NCBI GenBank assembly: GCA_004151065.3
Contig: NWUY0304376867.1
Coordinates: 1 to 20,033 of the forward strand
DNA from: Larix sibirica
Taxonomy: Eukaryota > Streptophyta > Pinopsida > Pinales > Pinaceae
DNA length: 20,033 bases
Reading direction: 5' to 3'
A program made the position numbers and the translations under genes. Under the pieces are notes generated by a model. That model saw only the letters and a program-made list of their open reading frames with translations. It was not told where the DNA came from and did not search any database. This document shows, piece by piece, positions 8,691 through 18,192 of this stretch. Within the stretch, counting starts at the first letter, position 1. Every line of letters begins with the position of its first letter.

Positions 8691-10821
8691 AAAACATAGC
8701 ATCATAGAAAGCTATTTTTATACCTTGAGTATTGACCTTTTTTCATTTCGATAACTAGGATAGCATAAAGATAAAACCTCACTTTATTTCTTTATTTATT
8801 TATTTATAGATAGAGCATTAGACAAAGTGTTTCTTTAACGTATTTACCTGTTTCATTTCGGTAATTAGGGGTAGATAAGGAAAGAGAATACATAACTCCA
8901 TAACACTATTCCACTTGCTATTTTTAGATCATGTAATAAGGAAGGCGTTTCCAATTAATCGGGCTGATCTGCGCGAGCTGTTTTTCTCAGTGATTTATTC
9001 TCTTTATTAGGGTAACCTGTCCCATTCAATAGCAATAATAAGGGCGGGCTCTCCTACCCTTACCCTCTACCTACAAGCAAGGAAAGCATCCCCTATTTAA
9101 CAACACCACCCTTTGATAACTCTTGACCACAACTAGAGTGTCACAAGCACTAATGATTCACCACGGATATGTTATTTATCTCTTTTCACCAATAAGATAT
9201 ATGTTATTTCCTGCAGGCATAGCTATTTATTAGGTGCCTCATCTGGTGCATCTTAGTGCATCATCATATTATAATAGAACCTGGATATCGGTGGATAAAA
9301 TCAGATATAGTAGAGGAAAAGGCGCCCCCACTATAAGATAAGGTCCTTAAAGGCCAACCTAGCGGGTGAAAATTAGCAGGAAGATATGAAATTTGGGTTA
9401 TATGGACTTTTGTAGGGGAAAAATATAGGATAAGATATGGTCAACCCAGTAAGATCCTGGCCTATTATCCTTATTATTTCCTTGGCCCCTCAAAGAGCTC
9501 CGCGAAGGGATGGATTCAGGACCAACCGGAACCAGTTAGGCCGGAACCCAAGCTAGCCGGATATTATATTATATATGCTCAGGAAGTGGCTATCCTCACC
9601 CCAAGCCTTATTATCTATCTCCTTGGCCTTGGTCAGTATTCGTGTCAAGTAATTAGCATCGGCATGTTATATCTCTGTCTCTATCTCTATCTACAAGAGA
9701 TATTATGGTACGATCAATTATGATATTGCTTATATTATGCCCATTCCAGTATGGTGTCTAATCGATTGCTGTAATTCACCTAACCTGCTGGCTTGTTTAG
9801 TTAGCCGCATTGGTTCAACCATCATTCTCTGTATCCTACTTAGTGAATTTGGGCAGTGTATAGTAGTCAGATTAAGTAGATCTAATGGCATTACTACTCT
9901 ATAAATTACTACTCTATCAGATTAATTAAGTAGATCTATGGGAATATTAGTATATAATATTATTGATAACCAATGACCGAGTACAAGGATGAGACTCATG
10001 GTAGACCAACGGGATTATAAGGAGTCGATAATGCTTGCTACGATACATAGTTATAAGATAAACACAGCTTTTATTACCCAATAAAGCCAGTCTCGTTCAA
10101 ATCCTGTTCCTCCCACTTGTTCCATGCTAGTAGCAGGTTTCCAATAGATTTATTAAAAAAGTGAAGTATATAAATCGTCCATAGAGAACCAACCTAGCTT
10201 ATTGATGCATTATAGAATAGAGAACAACCCATTTCTCCTGCTATCGATAATGAATTGGATTAGACCAGAACCGTAGAGAACCAATTACGGAGTGGCTCGT
10301 GTAAGCTTTTTGTGTTTGGATTATACTGGCGCTTGGACTGGAGGCTTTTCACTGGGAAGGAACAGTATAGATAAAGGGTAGTTATTCTCACCCCATTTAC
10401 GCAGGAAACAGTTTTGGGAGATACATAGGGTTACATAGCGACATAGCGTGCGTGATCAGACGCACCTCCATGCATCGCATATATATTAGGAAAATGGCTC
10501 GGATTAGCTCACAACCTCACTTTGGCTGAACTACAGGCCGAAGGCAGAACACTTACACGAAGGAGAGGCGAGCAGCTACATTGAAACCTATCATCTTCAA
10601 CTCCATTTCCGACACACGGCCGTCTCACCAAATATCGATGCCTAAGAATAACACCTAAAGGAACACCATATATCGATCCCTTTTACGCCGCACCGGACCA
10701 TAGCACGGATTTCTCGGTGGCTTACTTTGATTTCCAGGGCTAAAACCATCCCTCAATACACCTAGAACGGGAATATAAAGAGAGTCCTAATGGCATATTT
10801 AGTTAAGAAGGTTTGAGCTAA
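8691..10821. other. unassigned AT-rich spacer
   Basis: No gene recognised in about 2.1 kb. It contains T/A-rich simple runs near 8782-8810 (TTTATTTATTTATTTATA type) and a local duplication at 9868-9942. A stop-free but ATG-less frame of about 50 codons near 10590-10742 runs into the same frame as the LINE linker that follows. It contains PDHS, which resembles the SDH-type motif of LINE endonucleases, but the spacing to the linker is far too short for an intact ORF2, so I do not extend the LINE call. Confidence 0.5.
9868..9942 (+). repeat. imperfect local duplication
   Basis: CAGATTAAGTAGATCTAATGG at the left and CAGATTAATTAAGTAGATCTATGG at the right flank two copies of ATTACTACTCTAT. The spacing of about 50 bp suggests a degenerate tandem duplication. 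Confidence 0.55.
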
Positions 10822-11011
10822 ATTCAAGAGTTGGAATCTCTGAAGAACAAGCTCCTACTCGACCGATAAAAGGACTGGAGGATTAAGAGTAGGGCAACTT
10901 GGCTCAGTTTGGGTGACCAGAATACCAAGTTTTTCACAACTTTTTTGCTTAGAATCTCATCCATTTAAGGGAAGATCGTCTTCATAAGCTGTATAAACGG
11001 AACTACTAGCT
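10822..11011 (+). pseudogene. LINE (L1-like) ORF2 fragment, endonuclease-RT linker
   Basis: In one plus-strand frame the sequence reads IQELESLKNKLLLD, a stop (TAA at 10867), then KDWRIKSRATWLSLGDQNTK followed by Phe-Phe at 10930-10935. This is the hallmark segment of plant L1-type LINE ORF2 between the endonuclease and reverse transcriptase: a basic Lys/Arg-Ser-Arg run, Trp-Leu, Gly-Asp and Asn-Thr-Lys-Phe-Phe. After a divergent stretch and another TAA, KIVF...INGT in the same frame fits the Asn/Lys-Ile...Asp/Asn-Gly segment that follows. The endonuclease and reverse transcriptase domains are absent. LINEs are nuclear elements, so this is a nuclear-derived fragment fixed in the organelle genome. 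A 35-bp mobile repeat follows about 38 bp downstream. Confidence 0.75.
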
Positions 11012-11048
11012 AGCCATACATAGTCTCCATTCTTTTTCCCCGTGAAAG

Positions 11049-11083
11049 CCTTGCCCTCCCTTTGGTCAAGCAAGCCCTTCCTT
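11049..11083 (-). mobile_element. 35-bp AAGG-flanked short element, copy 1 (Bpu-like)
   Basis: A 35-bp unit begins and ends with CCTT on the plus strand (AAGG on the minus). It contains the run CCCTTTGGTCAAGCAAGCCC. It matches 13136-13170 at 34 of 35 positions, the one difference being C at 11077 versus T at 13164. Size and AAGG ends recall the Bpu elements of Cycas and Ginkgo mitochondrial DNA, but I see no Bpu10I site and cannot compare with the published consensus. Orientation is given to match copy 2 inside the minus-strand gypsy gene. Confidence 0.75.
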
Positions 11084-11342
11084 AATAGACAAGCTTTTTA
11101 GTTCGTTCCATACTTGCACTAGAGTTGAAAGCCGCCGGACCCCTAAGGCTAGTTTATCCTGGAACCTACAAATATATGCTGGTACTACTAAACCACTTTG
11201 TCCATGCATATTATCCATGTACACTGTATTTTATTTCTGCTGGCATTACCCACTAATAACTGAATAAATTGAATATGGAGAGATATTTTCCCCTAGTTTG
11301 TTGAATAGGTTGAAGCGTAGCAAAGCGAAGCATAGTTGGTGA

Positions 11343-11381
11343 TATATTGAACTAATAATTGTAGTTAGTAGTTCCAATATA
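11343..11381. repeat. 12-bp hairpin with one bulge
   Basis: TATATTG-AACTA pairs with TAGTT-C-CAATATA around a loop of about 14 bases, with one bulged C. First of a group of stem-loops running to about 11562. Confidence 0.55.
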
Positions 11382-11386
11382 CTCCT

Positions 11387-11403
11387 CTTAGACTCGGTCT
11401 AAG
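11387..11403. repeat. perfect 7-bp hairpin
   Basis: CTTAGAC, loop TCG, GTCTAAG. Part of the hairpin cluster. Confidence 0.55.
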
Positions 11404-11493
11404 CTAGCTCTCTACGACTCTATCTCTTCTACTGCTCTATTCTATTTCCACTCCTAGTAGTGAATAAGCGTTTTATTTCTATAACCATTCCCA

Positions 11494-11507
11494 GACTCTT
11501 CTGAGTC
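11494..11507. repeat. perfect 5-bp hairpin
   Basis: GACTC, loop TTCT, GAGTC. Part of the hairpin cluster; weak by itself. Confidence 0.4.
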
Positions 11508-11544
11508 AGCCTATCGCATGTATACGTCCTTGCCATTAGTCCTA

Positions 11545-11562
11545 CTCTCAACAATCTGAGAG
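11545..11562. repeat. perfect 6-bp hairpin
   Basis: CTCTCA, loop ACAATC, TGAGAG. Part of the hairpin cluster. Confidence 0.4.
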
Positions 11563-11903
11563 AGTTATACGGTAGAGACTTTATTTCTCTCTCCAGATTT
11601 CATTTCATTCTAATTCAATAAATTTCATCCACATAGTTAATTGGATAATCCCAATAATCAGAACTAAAGGTCTTGGCACTTTGGACTGCCTTATTTTAAG
11701 TTCAACCGAAACTGCTGCATAGGGGCAGCACTAAGATTGGATTACATGAAGAGGTGATAACACCATTCCCTAAGTACACAACTTGAATTGAAAATAACCA
11801 ATGGAGATTCTTCTTTCTGAACTAGGTCATTTCATGAGCTTTCCCTAGTGGTTGTTGGTTGGAGAGCCTACCCCATAATAGGATGGAGTTATACCGCTGA
11901 TGA

Positions 11904-11932
11904 GGTTGAACTAGGTTATGAGGTGTTCAACC
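11904..11932. repeat. perfect 8-bp inverted repeat
   Basis: GGTTGAAC and GTTCAACC separated by 13 bases. No terminator-like T-run follows. Confidence 0.55.
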
Positions 11933-11965
11933 AATAGGGTATATAAACCAATAGGAGATAACAAT

Positions 11966-12029
11966 GATGAGGGTATAAAACCCGTAAAGGTGTATATGGA
12001 TGAGTAGGGTATAAAACCCGTTAAAGTGG
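11966..12029 (+). repeat. tandem duplication of a GATGAG..GGGTATAAAACCCGT unit
   Basis: GATGAGGGTATAAAACCCGT starts at 11966. A second copy with a TA insertion after GATGAG starts at 11999. Both are followed by AAAGGTG or TAAAGTGG. Each unit contains the small palindrome GGGTATAAAACCC. Confidence 0.65.
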
Positions 12030-13017
12030 TGTGGAGGACCCTTAGTTACCTTTATCGCTTGGTCTCTATCCCTTGATCACTGGTTTGGTCTTCTTTTACC
12101 CTCAGGGCACGCACTCATTTGGAGTATTTACTTACTTTAGTTGTTCAGTTGGGGGTGAAAACCCCTTTGGATCCATAATCACTTAGGATGCTTCATTACC
12201 AGCTCAAGACCATCCAAATCCATTTTGGGCTTGCAAAACCTATGGTATGGTCTTAATTAACCTGTGGTACTGAGTAAAATCATGCCATATAACTATTCCA
12301 TATGACTAGAACCCTCCAAGGACTAACCTAATGTACACCTATGCCTTTAGGTCATTACATTTCCAATATATATAATGAAATTATTCTTTGTAATCTCTCT
12401 GTCTGTTGGCTCTCTTTATACTCTTTTCAAAAGCTATCTTGCCTAATTTGCAGGTAGACACTCGGATAATAAACACATCTTGATCTTCCACCTCTTCCAT
12501 GCTCTTGGTCTGCTTGCATATATCATATCCAGCCTCTATATGGACCTATTGTGTTTAGCTTAGCTCCAACCTTTAAGGCTTGTTGATTCGTCCTAGGGCA
12601 TTTTGTTGGAATAGCTCCATTCATACCTTAGACAATTAAACCCTACAACCTCAAGGGAGGCTCCATCACAGCTAGGGTGAGGGAGGTATCATCCCTTCGG
12701 AGGGAGGGGTTTCTCTACTCATATTTATCATATAGATCTTTATGGTAGTATATCTATTTTTTATTTGTGCTTATCTATGCATATCTTTGTATTGTAGATT
12801 GGGTCAACTCTTATCTTGTAGGAAAGTTGAGTTGTGTGTGTACGATCATCCGAGGCATGGATCACTCTTGGATACCTATCACAACACACTTCTTCATCCC
12901 AAGTATATTTAACACCTACAACAACAAATTTATAGTACACATTGAAGAGGTGCCTTCTTTCAGAATGTGTAGGGGTGGTCCAGGAAAGGTGTTGACCACA
13001 GTGGTATCCTGAAAGAT

Positions 13018-13683
13018 TATTGAACCAACTTCTCAAAATATGGCACGGAGATACTTCCTTCAATGGTTGGTAAGACTTTATTAAGATTAACAGCTTACTT
13101 AGGGTCATTATAAGTGATCTGATCCAGCATAAAAACCTTGCCCTCCCTTTGGTCAAGCAAGCCTTTCCTTTACATTATGGGGAAACATCATAAGACGAAA
13201 CACGGTGGAAGCGACTGCATTCATAGCATAAATCTAACTGCAACCAAGGAGGATGTTATAGTTGAGTTGGGCATCTACAACTTCGATATAAATAAAGACA
13301 GTTTTGCCAGCGAGTTCAATGGGAACATTGGGTAAGAGTCCTTGCGGTTGGGAAGGACGAACATCATATGCATGCAATGTCATGAGGGACGGAGTAAGTT
13401 CTGGAGATCTTAACTTCTTACAAATGTGGGTAGACATCACAGAAGTGGATGCCCCTTCGTCAATGATACATCAGTGGATTAGAAAGTTATTAATGTCACA
13501 GGGACCTGAAAGGCGATTTAAGATGGGAGTATCGGTGTTTATCACTCGATGCCGGTAGGGGGGATCCTGCTGGTAGGAGATGCCGGGTTTCAGTCCAGTG
13601 GTTGCCGATAAGGATAAATAGGTTGTTGCCCAGAACCTGGAGGTAGTCGCTGATAGGCAGTCTCTTCCCCAGGGAGGTATCAT
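13018..13683 (-). pseudogene. second Ty3/gypsy protease region, interrupted by a 35-bp insertion
   Basis: Read from 13683 downward, one frame holds the aspartic protease of a plant gypsy family different from that at 7541. It has IIDEGASTSVMS near 13470-13440 (active-site Asp present), then RSPELTPSLMTLHAYDVR, VPIELAGKTVF, EVVDAQLNYNILLG and, after a TAG, IYAMNAVASTVFRLMMFPHN. The 35-bp element then shifts the frame. Beyond it the original frame resumes with KVFMLDQITYNDPK and runs to about 13018. Besides the insertion there is a TGA just before IIDEG and the TAG after the Leu-Leu-Gly strand, so the gene is dead. 13683-13480 is open in the same frame but not recognised; it may be the gag-protease spacer. 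No reverse transcriptase or integrase is seen downstream. Plus-strand open frames 13138-13335 and 13304-13558 are antisense shadows. Confidence 0.8.
13136..13170 (-). mobile_element. 35-bp AAGG-flanked short element, copy 2, inserted in gypsy protease
   Basis: The minus strand reads AAGG, a 27-nt core, AAGG. The core includes GCTTGCTTGACCAAAGGG. The element lies inside a conserved stretch of the gypsy gene, just after MMFPHN. Removing 31 bases (the core plus one AAGG) puts the sequence on its far side back in frame with the near side, where the family's next conserved strand is expected. That is what a recent insertion with a 4-bp AAGG target duplication would leave. The element has no coding capacity and must depend on a process acting in trans. 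Confidence 0.8.
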
Positions 13684-13840
13684 TGACAGACGGTAAATAG
13701 CCAGTTGTCGCCCAGAGCCAGTCCCCGTATTACACCTGCTCAGCCCGCCCAGTAAACTAAACCCAAGGCCCAGTCAAGTAGCATTACCACTTTATGTTAA
13801 ATCCGCAACAGCCAACATCTGCCGAGAATGGTTTCCCCAT

Positions 13841-13908
13841 CATTACCAGCTTACGTCCCCTTCATTACCAGCTTACGTACCCTTCATATCCACATCTCAC
13901 GTACCCTT
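13841..13908 (+). repeat. three tandem copies of a 22-24-bp unit
   Basis: CATTACCAGCTTACGTCCCCTT (13841-13862) and CATTACCAGCTTACGTACCC plus TT (13863-13884) differ at one base. A third, more diverged 24-bp copy ends in CACGTACCCTT at 13908. Confidence 0.75.
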
Positions 13909-16753
13909 CGATGGATTATTATTGTCTTTTTTGGAACCTTCAATACTGTAGTATCTGTAGGAACCTTTCCCTTGTTCCGTATCGATCGGTAAGGTGTTGG
14001 CCACCTAAGGATCAAGCTGTGATTCATCCTTCTGTTACGCCAATCTCTGGCGATGTCAGTCACAATGCCCTTCAATTGAATCAATCAATCAATCAGTGTC
14101 CGGGCCTCACCCCAAACGACGTTGGCTGTTGTCCGTCCGGTAAGTGAAAGGTTCATATTTTGAGTGTATAGAGGAGGAAGATATGTAGGGGAAGAAAGGG
14201 ATAACCTTTTGTTTGTTCCTAGCTTATGAGCCTAGTCATTGTAGCCTACAAAGGAAGTAGTATAATCTCCGTGTGTAGATTCTACCATAAAGTTATCCCA
14301 AGTTATCCATGTGTTTATTATGCACAATAGTAACAGGTAGCAGCACCAACAGCATTTATTACCTTGGTGAAATATAAAACACCCTCAGGAGCAGACACGT
14401 TTATGTTTATAAACCATAAGTTGACTCAGGTGACCCAGATAATAACCTTAATGATCCAGGTACAGGGGAGCAACATCCATTACCCTTCTTGGTTGAGATT
14501 AGGGTTGAGACCTACAACCATATGAATTATCTTCCAACCAACAGACCAAAAACCACAACACAGGAAGGAAAGCCACCATAAACCACATTCACATACATTA
14601 CAGGAATTGAATATAAAGCCATTACAGACAGAAGAAATAAAAGACTGCAGAGTATAAGAATTATGTGTGTTATTTTGGTGATACACATATTACTTTTTGA
14701 AGCGAAGAACTTCTACTCCACGGTTATACGGAAAATGGAATGACAGCTAGCTAGTATAGTCGCTTCCATCGGTATACAGCAACCAACCGAAGGGGTGAGT
14801 GTTAAGGGATTTTGTAGTTAGCTTTGATGAGTTGAGCTTGGTTCTATTATTGACTGCCTTGACTCATTCTTAGCTGACTTCCTTAAACATAGCTTGCTGA
14901 GATATAAATAGATATAAATAGATATAAATATTTAGACCGGCCATAGAGATTCATTCAGAGCTTGCATATATAGATATTGTTTTATGGGTGAGGTATATTA
15001 TAACTACCTCCATTAATCCCGATATGAGATATATTATATACTAGCTTGTATGAACTATTAGCCACCCATAGATATACTTATTTTAGCTAGACTAGTTTCA
15101 TTCCCTAACACCCCTTAGGGCAGGGCAGCCCGGAACCGGGGACACTCAGAACCAGAATAGATGGTATGGTAGTATGGTATTATTATTATTAAGGTTTAGT
15201 AATTATATATTATTATATATATAAATTAGGTAAGGGTCTCTTTTTTATCATCATATCCTAACTATAGAAGGAATCTATAACTCAGGACAAACACTCTTAA
15301 GAACCTTAACAACACTAGATAAAGGAATGACTCCTCTATTATTCTTAGTGAACTCCTAACTAAAAGGAATAAATTACTCAGTGTAGATACTATAACTTAG
15401 GGAAACAAAACTATATAAGGAAGATATTACTTGGTAGAGAAGGAATCCATCACCAGGTACAAAAACCTCTTACTTACTCTATAAAGCTATGACTAACTCT
15501 CTTTATCACTACGAGCTATAGCTATTTCCCTCACACATTAGATCTTATTCAAAAAACCACTAAGCAACAAACACACGAAAACATTCGCCCCCACCCTAGC
15601 CTTCATTTGAACAACGATTCTTACTCATATTTGACCAGTAAACCTAGGGGGGGCATCAATCCTCTGCCTCTCCGCCCCTGCATACTACATCGATCTAACC
15701 AACCACTATTTAGCAATAGACTATCCTCCTTACTTCTTATTATAACTCCTTAGACAAAGGCATCTACTCTTCTCATCCCAATCTCTTACTTACATATAAT
15801 ACTACATTTACTCATACCATTCTTAGACGCCGACTTAGACTTAACTCATCATATATAAACTATGCTTATAAGTATACTCTTTATATACTTAATATCTTAC
15901 TTATATATATAATGAGTATTCTCTACATATAGCTATTAGGAACTACTAACAATAAGTCCTCATTACTAATAACTTGGAATATAGAACATTAGGAATCAGA
16001 TAAATGGAACAACAGAAACCAACACTACAGTAATGAACTATCGATTACCACTAACAAAAAGGCCTCTTCAACCATAGCTGCAGTACTAAAAATCCTATTG
16101 CTAATTCGCTACACTACGTTACGCTCCCTTTAAGAGTCTTTGGACCATATAACGCTGGAATAAATAGTTGCAGCCCGGTTATTGCCCCGCTTTTATCTCT
16201 ATTACATATATTCCTGTCTGTACGAAGGGCCAATCAGACCTTCCAAAGGATATATTTTCCCCATGACCCATTTTACTGGACAAAAGAAAAACCCGAAGTA
16301 ATAATAAAGCCCAAAGTATACCAAATTACTTCTGGTCTTATTCATCTCTTGAGATTTATCCCTAGCAATTGGTTCAGGGAAGAAAGGAAAGGACTACGGG
16401 GAAGACCTCAAGGATAATAACTACTTAATATGAATAATAGGGATACAGATGGATAATTAATTAGGATAATAACCAGATGGATAATCCTATTTTAGATATT
16501 CTCCAAAGGCCCCTTCAAAAAGGTTTCTAAGGTTTCTGATAGGTCGTATTTATAAAAAAATAATAATAGAAAAAATAGAAGATTGATGGACTGGCACAGC
16601 TTACTTGAGGTTTCGTGGCTTTCAAACGCCTGCAAATGGTGGCTCCGTTCGACGGAATAAGTAGGAAAGCCCGTCAATAATGGATATTAGGTATCCCTTC
16701 GGTGGCATAAATAGATGCTCGTTAGGCAATTAAGTATACAGATATAGAGTGGG
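13909..16753. other. unassigned spacer
   Basis: Nearly 2.9 kb with no recognised gene. The 117-codon open frame 13794-14147 (+) begins just before the tandem repeat and resembles no family. 14480-14686 (-) is an unassigned 68-codon frame. A stop-free but ATG-less plus-strand frame runs from 16055 to 16414 (120 codons), about the longest expected by chance. 14340-14410 again reads Ala/Pro-rich with GCAGCACCA triplets. A short ATT run sits at 15177-15192 and an AT-rich block around 15195-15230. 15240-16060 is strongly C/T-biased on the plus strand. Confidence 0.5.
14901..14930 (+). repeat. three perfect 10-bp tandem repeats
   Basis: GATATAAATA is repeated exactly three times. Confidence 0.85.
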
Positions 16754-17000
16754 AAAAATGGCAATGGTCTCCTTTCGTAGTGCTGAAGGGCTCTCCCTAT
16801 ATCGCTGGCTGGATCAAGGTAAATATGGTATCCTCGAAGTGCCGGGTTTACTGAAAGGCACTCCCTTTATATAAGGGTCTCCTGGGTTAACACTGACTCA
16901 AAGGCTCTACCTGATATAATGGTTTCCTGGGCTGGGTTAACTGACTCAAAGGCTCTACCTGGGTAAATAGTCTCCTTAGTTTACTGAAGGGCTCGTGGTT
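16754..17000 (+). repeat. degenerate tandem repeat, about five copies of a 45-70-bp unit
   Basis: The unit approximates ATGGTNTCCT...GGGTTTACTGA..AAGGGCTCTACCT. The two best copies share CTGACTCAAAGGCTCTACCT at 16893 and 16941 (48-bp spacing). More diverged copies start near 16754, 16826 and 16968. Just beyond, GTGGTTGGTCAGGTT occurs at 16995-17009 and 17059-17073 with further GGTCAGGTTGG copies, so the duplication history continues to about 17090. Confidence 0.65.
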
Positions 17001-17090
17001 GGTCAGGTTGGTGCAGGTAGGGCAGGGTTATAATCAGCAAGGAGGGCAGGGTAGGGTGGTGGTTGGTCAGGTTCATGGTCAGGTTGGAGC

Positions 17091-17434
17091 ATCACACAGC
17101 AGCACGATGACGAGAGGACTCAGCCAGTCAGCTTCCCCCGTAATTACATATAGATAACAAAATGACTCCCAGCCCTAGATAATGAATAGAGTCATGTATT
17201 ACCAGGTGCGAACAACACGATTAAAACGAAAACGCTCGGAATTGAACCGAGATAAACTGCCCTAGTGCTAGGCAGCTCTTTCCCCTATTCGGGGCAAAAT
17301 ATTCCTTTCTTCCTGAAACCTACCTTCTATCGGCCAAAACTATTTCTTTAAAGCCAGCAAATGGGTGCAAGGGGCGGGAGCGGATTCACCCGCAGCAGAG
17401 GTGGGTGGTTACCTAGTTTTCAAAAGCATCCAAG
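17091..17434. other. unassigned spacer with a tRNA-like T-arm
   Basis: On the minus strand CTCGG-TTCAATT-CCGAG at about 17235-17251 looks like a tRNA T-arm preceded by a CTGCC/GGCAG stem, but no full cloverleaf can be folded. CCCCTATTCGGGG at 17282-17294 is a small stem-loop. No gene called. Confidence 0.5.
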
Positions 17435-17573
17435 TTGGCATCCGAGTCAATTAAAGCACCAGCAAAGCCCGTTGATCCACCAGTGGCAGGAGCAGTTTAT
17501 CGGATTGATTCAGCTGTTAATCCACCAACAACAGAAGCAAAGGTAGCAATAGCGGAGGCAGCAGAGACATAAC
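17435..17573 (+). pseudogene. short Ala/Val/Pro-rich codon-periodic tract
   Basis: In the plus-strand frame starting with AAAGCATCC the sequence reads 45 codons to a TAA (17571-17573) with the composition of the 4032-4981 tract: GCA, GTT, GAT and CCA triplets, with residues such as APAKPVDPPVAGAVYRIDSA. It has no ATG. The ORF from 17361 overlaps in another frame and is Gln-rich, as expected from reading CAG-type phase. The shared codon-like composition suggests a common origin with the longer tract, but no identical long stretch is visible between them. Confidence 0.4.
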
Positions 17574-18192
17574 TACTACCTTGTCTAGTTTCAGATTCCC
17601 TCCTCGGCTATAGCACCCCGGATGGATAGATCTCCTTACCCTCATTGGACTACTACTCATCCACAAATTCTCTTCTGGTCCGGCCGAACTCAATAATACT
17701 CTTCATCAATTTGAACCCACTGACTAGGAAGAGTCATACTTAGAATTTTAGTGTCTGCTACTTACCTTCTCTTTTACCACCTGAAGACCTATAACTGTAA
17801 GCCCTCACTTTAATTGCTTAGTGCGTGGGATAGGTACTGCTCTGCTATATACTTTTCTCTTTATTGAGACGGGCGTTCAACTACACGCTTGCTTACAGAA
17901 TCGTACTTGGGGAAGGGGCGACGAAGGAGCCTGCTATTTAGACTCTGCCTACTCGCCTGAACTTTTACCACTATAAAACCACTTAACTAACTGTGCCTTA
18001 TATTTCTCCCCTAACTTACCTGCTTACTTACTCAAATTAGATAAAATAGTGAGTTTCACACTCCTACTTGTCCACTTGTAAATTATTGGTGTATTTAATA
18101 TGAAATGTGCTCCTTCGCTCTCCTTCAATAAGGGAGGGTTCTATAGAAAGCTACAGAAAAAATATAGCAAATTAAACCAACTTAGGATTGTT
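17574..18192. other. unassigned spacer downstream of the maturase
   Basis: No gene identified. Since the reverse transcriptase is transcribed leftward, intron domains V and VI would be expected here. The only suggestive hairpin (GAG-TGTGAAA-CTC, minus strand, near 18048-18067) lacks the AGC triad and the basal helix of domain V, so no intron end can be placed. Confidence 0.5.

Larger units (their letters stand above)
11084..13017. other. unassigned spacer with hairpins and duplications
   Basis: No gene recognised. The left part holds a series of small perfect or near-perfect hairpins and the middle a duplicated TATAAAACCCGT unit, listed separately. CCCTTCGGAGGG at 12693-12704 forms a further small stem-loop. 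Open frames at 12761-13156 (-) and 12767-13012 (+) overlap each other; the minus one starts inside the 35-bp insertion and is out of frame with the gypsy protease, so both look like shadows. Confidence 0.5.

Noticed and set aside
10085-10112. tRNA 3' end (TTCAAATCCTG...CTCCCA)
   Set aside because: The bases either side of the T-loop do not pair and no 5' acceptor strand is found upstream.
12761-13156. 131-codon open frame on the minus strand as a gene
   Set aside because: It begins inside the 35-bp insertion and is out of frame with the recognisable gypsy protease, so it is a by-product of the insertion.
13794-14147. 117-codon open frame on the plus strand as a gene
   Set aside because: It runs through a tandem repeat, shows no family motif and has a length expected by chance.
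16055-16414. 120-codon stop-free frame without ATG
   Set aside because: One or two such stretches are expected by chance in six frames of 20 kb, and no family motif is visible.
17205-17300. tRNA gene on the minus strand
   Set aside because: A good T-arm (CTCGG-TTCAATT-CCGAG) and a CTGCC/GGCAG stem are present, but the anticodon loop is the wrong length or lacks the T before the anticodon, and no acceptor or D-arm pairs.
18046-18071. Group II intron domain V downstream of the maturase
   Set aside because: GAG-TGTGAAA-CTC resembles the domain V tip, but the basal helix and catalytic AGC triad are absent.
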